Positions 55,538 to 64,000 of a stretch of DNA of 64,000 nucleotides are shown here, piece after piece. The position numbers and the translations under genes were made by a program. The stretch spans positions 372,001-436,000 of the forward strand of contig NZ_FYAK01000002.1 in assembly GCF_900185615.1 (NCBI RefSeq), read 5' to 3'. The stretch comes from Photobacterium malacitanum. GTDB lineage: Bacteria > Pseudomonadota > Gammaproteobacteria > Enterobacterales > Vibrionaceae. The notes beneath the pieces were generated by a model that had not been told where the DNA came from, ran no database searches, and worked only from the letters and a program-made list of their open reading frames with translations. Positions within the stretch are counted from its first letter, which is position 1; every line of letters starts with the position of its first letter.

Positions 55538-57952
55538 CATCCTGTTTCTGTTTTTTTCTTCGTCCTTATATGCAGAAAACTTATCAGAAGCATTTATCGA
55601 AATTCAAACGAATGAACGTTATGATTCATTTTTTAGAGTGCTTGTCGATAATGAAACGCCGTATATAAATATATCAACCTTAATCCCCTTACTTTATGGG
55701 CTTGAAGAGAAATGTAACAATAACCGTTGCCATTATTACGTAGCTTTAAAACCAGAGAATAATGAAACAACGATTAATTTCAACAAACGTCATTGTTTTA
55801 CATCATCAAATAAAAAACGCCATCAGATAACAGTTCAGCATGAGGAAGAACAATATTGGTTACATTGGCAAGATATTGGAACTTGTTTTAATGCCAGTGT
55901 TTATTGGGATCCCGACAGCTACATATTAAAAATACAAACTCGTCATCTTTCGCCAACAGATATGCAAGAAAGTATTGATCTCGCACGTTCTATCTCTATT
56001 AAAAAAGCACAAATGCTCAACAGTCAAAACGCTCAACCGCGAACGCCACCAACCAATACAACAATGATACAAAATCGATTATCACTTACCACTCAATATA
56101 CTGAACAACAATTTCGCGTAGAGGTCGCGAACGATTTTTTTTTCGCAACAACCAGCAATTTATTGATGTATCAATGCAATCAAATAGCGATGATATTTTC
56201 AGTTATTACCGCTATTTCTATGAAAATATTTTCGCAGATAGTAGTTTAACTATTGGCGATATTGTCATTCCAGAATCAATGACCAATAGTATTTACCACA
56301 CTAAAAATGGTTATAGCCTAACTAACTATGAAAGTGACGGTGAAGGACGTTTTTATGATGAAAGGATGACTCTCGCGGATGCTTACGTCGACATATATGT
56401 TAATGGCATTTTTATCAAAACGGTCCAAGCCAATAATTCAGGAAGATATATTGTTGATGGTTTTTCTGTTATGCCCGGTGATATGGTTAATTTTAAAGAA
56501 CGCATTGGAATAGGAAAGATCGTCGATACGCAAATTCATATAGCCAACACCTCTGAATCCGTTCTCAAACAAGGCCATTTCGCTTATTCCATTCAAGGTG
56601 AAATCGACAATATGCAACGTAAACGTGCACGTTTTAGTTATGGTTTACAGAATAAGCTGACATTAGGAGTCAGTGCCTTCCATTCAAATGAAACTACCGA
56701 TTTTACTGTTGGTTTTCGCGCTATTCCAACCTCAAATATCGGTATCAGCCTTGCTTGGATCACCCCTCGAAATGATATTTTAGCTGAAATAGACTTCAAT
56801 CTTTATGCGAATCATTACTTAAAAATTAATTATAATCGCGCTAATTTATTTGCCGCCAACAATAACCAGCAAGTTAGCCAACTCGAATATCGATATTATA
56901 ATAGTCTGGCATCGTTAACGGTTAACGCGATCAAAAGTGATGAAGATTTTAATACCAACGTAACTATTCGTTCTCAATTTAATTCAATGCTATCTGGCGC
57001 ATTTACCATTAATGATACACGTGCAAATAAAGCCTCTTATACAGAATACGCGCTTGCGTTTAACTACATAAAAAGTGCCTCTGAGGCATTAGAATTAAGC
57101 GTTCTACGTTTACCTCAAGATAATCAATTGGCCTATAATGTTAACTATCGTTACCAATGTGATAATTGCTTTTTTCCATCAGTTATAACCTCAAACCTCA
57201 GCAGTTATAGCTTTAATGCGTCTTATGGAAAAGATGTAACGGCGTCGGCTGCTTTTTCTGTTGAATTAACCCCTGCGCTAAAGTTAACAACCGCTACAAC
57301 ACTTAATTCAATATCAGTATCAGCCCGCTATAGTTATGGCGTTAAACTAACAAAATCGAATAACTGGCAATTATCGTCAATGAATCCTGATGATTATGGC
57401 TATGCGACTATTAATGGGCAAATAATCGATCATACAGGAACCCCTATTCCTAATGTTAAAGTCAATGTTTACCGTAAACAGGCAATGTCAGATACTAATG
57501 GCTTGTTTAAAATAGAAGGAGTCGCTATTGCTGATAATGTCGCATTAACATTAGATCCTGAAACCATTGATATAAATTTACAGCCACAATTTAATCCGTT
57601 ATTGATTAATACTCAAAAAGGAGGTGTAACCAATATCACTGTCAGCTTAAATCGTATTTTTGGGGTTGATGGTTACGTCACAAATTTTGATGGCCACACC
57701 AACGCCACAATCACTTTTCTCAATAATAGTACCCAACACCAGCTTACTTATAAAATAGACACTGATGGTTTTTTCATGATCGAAGGACTAACAGCAGCTG
57801 ATTACACTATCACTTATCAAGCGGGTGAACGACAAGCATCTGTAGCATGGTCTGCTATCAATCAACAACAATGGCTAAGTAATTTACAATTACAGATTAA
57901 CTGTATCGATCAAGCGCAATTTTGTGGTTTATCAATAAACACTCACCACTGA
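55512..57952 (+). pseudogene. Outer-membrane usher gene, frame broken at T9 tract
   Basis: Start ATG 55512 (AAGG eight bases before it, signal peptide MNNKKYVYNILFLFFSSSLYA). Frame 1 runs to about residue 210 and then goes out of frame at 56135-56143 (nine T); it stops at 56249. The next frame continues from the same point (RNNQQFIDVSMQSNSDD) to 57952. Reading with ten T gives one intact protein of about 813 residues, the usual usher length: N-terminal domain, a 24-strand-type barrel (ADAYVDIYVNGIFIKTVQANNSGRYIVDGF is typical of the plug and barrel start), and C-terminal carboxypeptidase-regulatory-like beta domains (TGTPIPNVKVNVYRKQAMSDTNG). It is the TcfC/CS1-like rather than FimD-like class. 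It may be a switched-off phase-variable gene, be rescued by slippage, or hold a sequencing error. Confidence 0.75.
56135..56143 (+). repeat. Homopolymer run of nine T inside the usher gene
   Basis: The point where the two usher frames meet. One more T would restore one reading frame. Nine-T runs are known hot spots for transcriptional slippage (for example in Shigella mxiE) and for slipped-strand change. Confidence 0.85.
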
Positions 57953-58057
57953 ATTTAACAGCAGTAAGTTAACTCTTTCAGCAAGTTATCATTTACTTTC
58001 ATCGCCAATGATATTACTTTGCGATCACTTAATTACTCATTTCGTAAGCTTACTACC

Positions 58058-58777
58058 ATGATCATCGAATCAACGACGTTACTTGCCATTGTTATGATCT
58101 TTTTAGGCTCGTTTGTACAAACGGCTATTGGATTTGGGCTAGCAATTATTTCTGCGCCTATTCTTATTATTGTTGCACCACAATATGTTCCCGCCCCTAT
58201 CTGTCTTGTTGCTTTATTTATATCATTACTTAATAGCAGAAAATATCGCTCATCTATCGAACTTGGTGGACTAAAAATGGCTATCCTCGGCCGTATTCCA
58301 GGTTCAATGGCAGGTGCCGCATTGTTGGTTTTTGTATCAGCTCAGACTTTATCTTTATGGATCGGTTTATTAGTATTATTAGCTGTTTTTATTAGTATCA
58401 TGCCTTTTAGAATTGAGCCGACACCAACAAGAATGGTTTTTGCGGGATTTTTCTCTGGACTGTTTGGTACAAGCTCAGCGATTGGTGGACCGCCGATGGC
58501 TATTTTGCTGCAACATCAAGAAGCTAACCAGTTACGTGCTAATTTATCTGCTTTCTTTGTCTTTAGCTCTATTATTTCCCTAACAACATTAATACCCGTT
58601 GGTTTTTTAAATATTGAAAAATTATGGCTAACACTGCCGTTATTACCAGCGGCATGGGCTGGATATTGGTTAGCACTCAAAACAACACAATCACTACCAA
58701 AAGAAACTATTCGCTATGGTGCATTAACCTTATGCTTTATTTGCGGTGCGCTGGCTGTCTATAAGAGTATCGGGTGA
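58058..58777 (+). CDS. TauE/SafE family sulfite exporter-like permease
   Basis: 239 residues from ATG 58058 (MIIESTTLLAIVMIFLGSFVQTAIGFG). Seven to eight membrane helices in two repeats with the family signature FVQTAIGFGLAIISAPIL and AGFFSGLFGTSSAIGGPPMAI. Transports anions such as sulfite or organosulfonates outward; the substrate is not clear. The start at 58019 adds 13 residues without a ribosome site. It stands next to the fimbrial operon but is not obviously part of it. Confidence 0.85.
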   Translation: MIIESTTLLAIVMIFLGSFVQTAIGFGLAIISAPILIIVAPQYVPAPICLVALFISLLNSRKYRSSIELGGLKMAILGRIPGSMAGAALLVFVSAQTLSLWIGLLVLLAVFISIMPFRIEPTPTRMVFAGFFSGLFGTSSAIGGPPMAILLQHQEANQLRANLSAFFVFSSIISLTTLIPVGFLNIEKLWLTLPLLPAAWAGYWLALKTTQSLPKETIRYGALTLCFICGALAVYKSIG

Positions 58778-58792
58778 ACCATACTATGAAAT

Positions 58793-58823
58793 AATAGTAG
58801 GAGTGACGATTACTCCTACTATT
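58793..58823. terminator. Bidirectional terminator between TauE/SafE and GEVED genes
   Basis: Perfect 12-bp stem AATAGTAGGAGT / ACTCCTACTATT with a seven-base loop, between two convergent genes. Confidence 0.75.
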
Positions 58824-58843
58824 AACTATTACCAATACGTCAC

Positions 58844-61800
58844 TTAATCAATATTGACGCGATATACAACACTACCACTTTCACCAGGTCTTAATGTTCC
58901 GGTTAAGATCCACTTAACATTACCTCGATAGCCACTTGTATTTAAAGGCGCGACAGGTATGAAGTTACACGTTAATCCAGCAGGTATCGTTCCTGCAGTA
59001 CAATTAATAGAGCTATTAAGTGAAGTGTGTTCTGGCACCGTATCTAAGATCATCACTTCTTTAATATTACCACTACCAGTGTTGGTAAAAATAATCGTAT
59101 ATTCGATGACTTCACCCGGTTTAGCAGTATTACTAATATCATTACCATTTGATGTGGTTATATTAGCGACTTTCTTCTCTAGCTTCAGCATTCCTGCACC
59201 AGAAAAAACAGCACGCACTGTATCTGAATCAATCACTGTTTTGGTCACGCCATGCGCTGTTGAGGTGGCATCATCAAAAACCATAACCGCTTTAATATTG
59301 TAGTTAAATAAACTATTTAGTGAGGCATCTGCAGGAATAAATACTTGTACAACTAAACACACTTCTTTGTTGGTATCAGCATCAACATTTATACTACCTA
59401 GAATAGTCTGATCATTATTAAGTTGATCATCACAATCTACATTATGTTTTAGCACCGTACTCCAATTACTATTTGCAGGAGTAACTGCTTTATCAACAAT
59501 AGAAAATGTTACGCTACCACTGGTATTCGCTTTAAAGTTGTGATGAAAAGCAATCATTTTTCCAGGCTCTACTTCGGAATAATTATCAGGATTCATCACT
59601 GGTTGTTGTACTTTACCAAAATTAATATTTTTCAGATTATCGCCAGCAGACGCAATTACAACCATTTGGCTATCTGTTACTGCTCCAGCAGTTACTTGCG
59701 AATGACTGCCGTTGTTTTCACTAATATCAATCCATTTTGCTTGGGAAACAACCTCAAGCTTCAAGCTTTTACCTGCAAGAATAACAGGAATTATCAAACT
59801 ATATTGCCCACTACCACCGCTAATGTCAGTTGCAACCACATCACCAGGGTTATAACCAGCAGCAGCAACAGATCCATTAAACAACGCCCTTACCGTAAAG
59901 CCAGGTATACCAACTTCATTACCGTCCATCATTCCATCATGCGCTGCCGTTGCTGCTCCTAAGCCATTGTCTTCAAATACATTACCATTAAGTACAATCT
60001 GATTAATCAACCTAAATTGGTAATCTTCAACCTCACCATCAGCGGCTATACTAGCAGAACTATTACACGCACCTGCGGTACTACAGAGACGAAAACGCAT
60101 AATGCTATCGCCGTTATAAGAATCTGTTTGTGCCGGATCAATGGTTATTTCAAGGTTTGTTGTCTGCTGACTAATGGCTTTATCATTTTCAATATGTTCA
60201 TCGGCATCATTAAAGTCACCGTCGCCATTCAGATCAACAAACACATTTAAGAAACCTGTACTTGCTGGCACAGTAACAGCAATTTGAGCAGGAATTCCCA
60301 CGGTAATTGATGCAGGAACATTGACGCCATCATCTTCTAGATCTGCATTAGCCGCACTGCTTTCCTTTGTGCTTAATTCACTGTCCCATAAGCTACCTAG
60401 AGCAAGATCTTGATTACCATTACTTGCACTATCGTGATAACCATGACCAGCAATACCATAAGAAGTAACAGCATCACCATAATCACGTGAGTAATAACAA
60501 CCGGCAATATCTTGGTCAACAATATTAATATCTTGTCCTTCGGCAAAGAAGGTCATCTTTCTTGTTAATACATTAATTTTATAAATAGCCGATTTATTAA
60601 TTAAATCATAGCTGCCATCTTGGTTCGTATCATGATCACCATTATTAACAAAAGCATAAATATTATAACTTTTATCTGCAATCAAACCGCCAGAGATTGC
60701 TTCACCGCTATTATCTTGAGGAAATAAACCACCGCTATAAATAATGTTCTGTTCAGTAACAATGCCTTGCGTCGTAATCGACGATAACTTACCAGTGGAT
60801 ATCTTAGTTGCAAAAATCGTATCAATTTCAGTATTAACAGCAATATCACCATCGTGTATATATTGAGATAACGGAATAACCTCAAATGTTCCAGATGCTA
60901 ATGCTATTTTTATCAGCCCTTTTAAGCTCGGTGAAGATGCATAAAGGTATAATCCATCTGTTGAGATATCACCCATTGTTACATTACCTATCGCATTACC
61001 TCCAACCGTTAGTGCTAACGCATCGCCATCAGCAAAGTTGATCACACCATGGGTCGCATGTGTGATTGATTGTGCACCATTCGCCGTTATTGCATCTAAA
61101 CCTATAAATGAATTTCCCATACGGTCTGTATTAAATAAATAGGCATCACCCCCACTGTAAAAGACACCATAAAATAATCCAAGGATACGATTGAAACCAA
61201 AACTATTAATATCAGTAACAGTAGAATGACCAGGTATAGTAATTGGTGACGACAGGGTTGTGAATGCCATCGGATTTGAGGCAGGGTCTAATTGCGATAA
61301 GGCAGAATTACTGCCTCCTACCGAATCAGCTCTAAGAATGACATCACAAGTTGTGTTAGCGATTAGATCAGAGAAATATAATCGATAATCTTCGACTTCA
61401 CCATCATAAGAAATACTGTTGGGCGTATCACAACTTGTATTAAGACTACAAAGGCGAACCCGTAAAAAGCTATAACCCAACAACGTATTATTAGGGATCG
61501 TAATTGAATAAAGTTTACTACCAACAATTGCACTATTATCGTTTATTACTTTTTCACTAACTTCCCAGACACCGTTTTGATTAAAATCGACCCAAGCGTG
61601 TAGTTGACGTCCGTTATCAACTTCCTCTTGAATTTCAATAGTTAGCTCAAGATCGTTATTAATATCGATAAAGGGAGTAGAAAATGTCACACCGTCATCA
61701 TCAGCTAAATTATCATTATCGTCTGCTAATGCCAGTTTATCTTGTTCATTTATATTAGGATCCCATAGCGTACCTAAACGAAGATCCATAATATAATTAC

Positions 61801-63394
61801 CGTCACTATCTGCTTCGCCATGAAAAGCATCATTGCCTGCTAATAAGGCATCACCCATATCACCTTGTAGCACATCCGTAGACATTGCATAGATATTACT
61901 TAACCCTGTATCATCCTCAATATAAATACTAATATCTCTATTGCCGACAATACCACTATTATTTTGATAGCGAATTGCTTTCATTAACGCAGAAGCTGTA
62001 GTCGTTGTAGCGGCATTATCAATAAAATTAATTTGCAATGGCATTCCTACACCATCATTAATAATGTCAATTTCACCAAATAAAACCCCTTCATAATAAA
62101 CTTTGTTTTGCGCATCAACACGAATTTCACCTGCGCCATCACCAACAGACTCAACAAATGTTATTTCGTTTGCAGCATCTTTATAGGCAACATTAATTTT
62201 AAGCTGACCGCCATTAAGAGTAACACTATCAATATCTGTTGATACGGCATCAGCGTTAACATCTAAAGAAGCAACAAGCCCCATAATATAGAGAGATTTA
62301 TCGCCATTAATATTTAGAATTTCAGGGGCATTAGGATCGGGAACAATATAGGTAACAGTAAAGTAACCATGAACGAAATTATTTGTAGTATCAACAACTT
62401 GAAAAGTCATTGGATAAATACCTGGATCTAACCCTGTTCCAACGGGTCCTGGAGTAAAGGTAAATTCATCAACCCCAGTTTCAACCAAAGCACCAGAGAA
62501 GTCACCTAAGCTCATAACATCAATATTATTTCCGGTGACATTAAAAGTATAACTGTCTCCTTTTTTAACAATAACTTCACTATCAGTGAAAGCAATATAA
62601 TTAACAACAGGCTTATCAACTAATTTAAATAATACATCAAAATGGGTTTTAGACTTAATAACGCCATTATTATCAACATCTTCTACAACAATACCGGCAC
62701 TATATAATCCAGGTGATAATGTGCCAGAGTTATTCCATGTTAAAACGCCAGTACTCTCATCAATCGTTAACCCAGGAGGATTACCACCGCCCCCCATCTC
62801 ACTTGTGTTACCAACACGGAATTTAATATTATCGCCATCAGGATCTAAAGCTGGAATTTTAATTGTATAATTTGTTAGCACCGAACCGTCAGTGTCTTTT
62901 TGAGGAACTTGAAATAAAATTGGAAAATCAATAAGTGGAGCTCTATTTCCACCTTGAACAAGAATGGTCGATTGTATATTCCAAGAACCACCAGAGTTAT
63001 TCTTCAAATTAATTCGGCAACAACTACCATAATTAGCAAAATACGTTGTATTTACATCAATATCCTTGATCTGAGTTTCTGAAACTTCTAATTTATATTC
63101 ACCATTAATTATTTGATTAGTAATTACGCCAAGATAGGTTTTTGAACCTCCAGAAACAGTTACTCGATTACCATTACAATCAGAGCGGTTAACATGACAG
63201 GCGGTTTTTAATGAAATAATCACATCATTTTTGATTCCATCAGCGTCTAACGCAACAGGTGACCATGTTATACCGCCTCCACGCCAATGGGCAGCATGAA
63301 TAGCTGTAGAAAAAAATACAATACAAAAAAACATTAATTTAGTGATAATGCTAAATGTTATTTGTCGATAATTGTTATCTTTTTTAAATATCAT
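58844..63394 (-). CDS. Large secreted protein with two GEVED domains and a C-terminal DUF11 domain
   Basis: 1516 residues. A signal peptide (about 18-34, MFFCIVFFSTAIHA) is followed by an N-terminal beta region with four cysteines (TACHVNRSDCNG, GSCCRINL), cadherin/putative Ig repeats (about 150-350), two GEVED domains, each with a SLNTSCD/STAGACN cysteine pair and DGEVEDYRLYF (about 670) or DGEVEDYQFRL (about 1135), a beta-propeller-like section between them (about 690-960), an SdrD-like region (GNVFEDNGLGAATAAHDG, about 1150), and a terminal DUF11 domain (PGEVIEYTIIFTNTGSGNIKEVMILDTVPEH). GEVED proteins are surface adhesins or sheath proteins. No LPXTG, GlyGly-CTERM or other anchor is seen at the end (VVYRVNID). 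Single gene. Confidence 0.85.
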   Translation of the reverse strand: MIFKKDNNYRQITFSIITKLMFFCIVFFSTAIHAAHWRGGGITWSPVALDADGIKNDVIISLKTACHVNRSDCNGNRVTVSGGSKTYLGVITNQIINGEYKLEVSETQIKDIDVNTTYFANYGSCCRINLKNNSGGSWNIQSTILVQGGNRAPLIDFPILFQVPQKDTDGSVLTNYTIKIPALDPDGDNIKFRVGNTSEMGGGGNPPGLTIDESTGVLTWNNSGTLSPGLYSAGIVVEDVDNNGVIKSKTHFDVLFKLVDKPVVNYIAFTDSEVIVKKGDSYTFNVTGNNIDVMSLGDFSGALVETGVDEFTFTPGPVGTGLDPGIYPMTFQVVDTTNNFVHGYFTVTYIVPDPNAPEILNINGDKSLYIMGLVASLDVNADAVSTDIDSVTLNGGQLKINVAYKDAANEITFVESVGDGAGEIRVDAQNKVYYEGVLFGEIDIINDGVGMPLQINFIDNAATTTTASALMKAIRYQNNSGIVGNRDISIYIEDDTGLSNIYAMSTDVLQGDMGDALLAGNDAFHGEADSDGNYIMDLRLGTLWDPNINEQDKLALADDNDNLADDDGVTFSTPFIDINNDLELTIEIQEEVDNGRQLHAWVDFNQNGVWEVSEKVINDNSAIVGSKLYSITIPNNTLLGYSFLRVRLCSLNTSCDTPNSISYDGEVEDYRLYFSDLIANTTCDVILRADSVGGSNSALSQLDPASNPMAFTTLSSPITIPGHSTVTDINSFGFNRILGLFYGVFYSGGDAYLFNTDRMGNSFIGLDAITANGAQSITHATHGVINFADGDALALTVGGNAIGNVTMGDISTDGLYLYASSPSLKGLIKIALASGTFEVIPLSQYIHDGDIAVNTEIDTIFATKISTGKLSSITTQGIVTEQNIIYSGGLFPQDNSGEAISGGLIADKSYNIYAFVNNGDHDTNQDGSYDLINKSAIYKINVLTRKMTFFAEGQDINIVDQDIAGCYYSRDYGDAVTSYGIAGHGYHDSASNGNQDLALGSLWDSELSTKESSAANADLEDDGVNVPASITVGIPAQIAVTVPASTGFLNVFVDLNGDGDFNDADEHIENDKAISQQTTNLEITIDPAQTDSYNGDSIMRFRLCSTAGACNSSASIAADGEVEDYQFRLINQIVLNGNVFEDNGLGAATAAHDGMMDGNEVGIPGFTVRALFNGSVAAAGYNPGDVVATDISGGSGQYSLIIPVILAGKSLKLEVVSQAKWIDISENNGSHSQVTAGAVTDSQMVVIASAGDNLKNINFGKVQQPVMNPDNYSEVEPGKMIAFHHNFKANTSGSVTFSIVDKAVTPANSNWSTVLKHNVDCDDQLNNDQTILGSINVDADTNKEVCLVVQVFIPADASLNSLFNYNIKAVMVFDDATSTAHGVTKTVIDSDTVRAVFSGAGMLKLEKKVANITTSNGNDISNTAKPGEVIEYTIIFTNTGSGNIKEVMILDTVPEHTSLNSSINCTAGTIPAGLTCNFIPVAPLNTSGYRGNVKWILTGTLRPGESGSVVYRVNID

Positions 63395-63890
63395 ATTTCA
63401 TCATCTGACTTTTGTATAAAGGTCAGATAAACATGCATATATTAAACCAACCAAGCATCAAAAATAAGAAAATCATATTCGATTGATTTTAAAGCAAAAA
63501 ATAGAAATCACTCATCAATTTCCATTTATTTTTGCAAAATACAATTTATTCTTATTGATGATTTTTATTTTGATTATCATTTTCCAATAACTCTAGATCC
63601 TTAATTATTATTTTTCACATACAGTAATACTTATATTAATGATATTAAAAGAATATAACGTTATGACGTTAACCAGCAGTAACAACTCGTAGAGATATTT
63701 GTACTGTTCATGAATAAAAATAAACCACAGGCTAAATAGAGATTACATCTTCATATAAAACATAGGGTTCTCAGACAAAATCCCTGTTTTTAGACAATTT
63801 ACTTCTAAAACCCGTCATCACACTGGATAAATATTCCAACAAGCGATAAATTAGAACCATGCGCATTTCTTATTAACTACCGTGCCGACA
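63395..63890. other. AT-rich region upstream of the GEVED gene
   Basis: About 500 bp with no credible ORF. It should carry the promoter of the large surface protein. No repeats or structured RNA were recognised. Confidence 0.4.
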
Positions 63891-64000
63891 ATGATTCAAT
63901 CAAATATTTTACTTCGTTACCCATTTTTACGAACCTTTTTAAATTTAAGAACAAATATCGCAGCGCTTAGTTTCATTAGCTGCTCTATTCCATTGTTTCT
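63891..64000 (+). CDS. Possible partial ORF at the right edge
   Basis: An ATG at 63891 opens a frame that stays open for the last 36 codons (MIQSNILLRYPFLRTFLN and so on) to the end of the window. No ribosome site is seen and no family can be told from so short a piece. Confidence 0.3.
   Translation, partial: MIQSNILLRYPFLRTFLNLRTNIAALSFISCSIPLF

Overview
The window looks like a chromosomal piece of a marine gammaproteobacterium of the Vibrionaceae, most likely Photobacterium. This is inferred from the low-GC coding style, a TonB2-type system with a TtpC-like protein, KtrAB, SpeG, a CpxRA-like pair, a ToxR-like membrane regulator and a GlyGly-CTERM protease. No rRNA or tRNA gene was recognised. 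The window opens and probably closes inside genes.

1-11.3 kb, metal and iron uptake. Two leftward blocks lie here. The first runs from a PepSY membrane protein through DUF2271, DUF4198, a small periplasmic protein and a DUF6162 protein into a ZnuA/TroA-type metal-binding protein cut by the left edge. The second is a packed six-gene TonB2-type energy module (DUF3450, TtpC-like, ExbB, ExbD, TonB, TPR protein), preceded by a 696-residue TonB-dependent siderophore receptor. Candidate Fur boxes precede the receptor and the PepSY gene.

11.3-21.8 kb, CRISPR-Cas. This is a complete minimal type I-F2 (I-Fv) locus: cas1, cas2-3, cas7fv, cas5fv and cas6f, with no cas8f. Array 1 has 12 repeats and 11 spacers of 32 nt with an exact 60-nt period, downstream of cas6f. 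Array 2 is short, degenerate and divergent, upstream of cas1. Two of its repeats are interrupted at the same internal position by almost identical 183-bp structured elements, and its last repeat overlaps the end of a recX-like gene.

21.8-32.5 kb holds a small membrane protein, an SDR oxidoreductase, a triheme cytochrome c peroxidase behind a perfect FNR-type site, a CpxRA-like two-component system, a solute-binding protein paired with a chemoreceptor, a noncoding stretch with clustered DnaA boxes, and a secreted trypsin-like protease.

32.5-53.8 kb is mostly housekeeping and stress functions: PhnA, RDD protein, aldehyde dehydrogenase, GST, SpeG, LysR with an FMN reductase, an exported endonuclease/exonuclease/phosphatase lipoprotein, VanZ, KtrAB, YdcF, YaeQ, GIY-YIG, YceH, a response-regulator diguanylate cyclase, a ToxR-like regulator, a stomatin/NfeD pair and several unknowns.

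53.8-64 kb is surface biology: a chaperone-usher fimbrial operon with a DUF4402 pilin, whose usher gene is broken by a frame change at a run of nine T; a TauE/SafE permease; and a 1516-residue secreted protein with GEVED and DUF11 domains.
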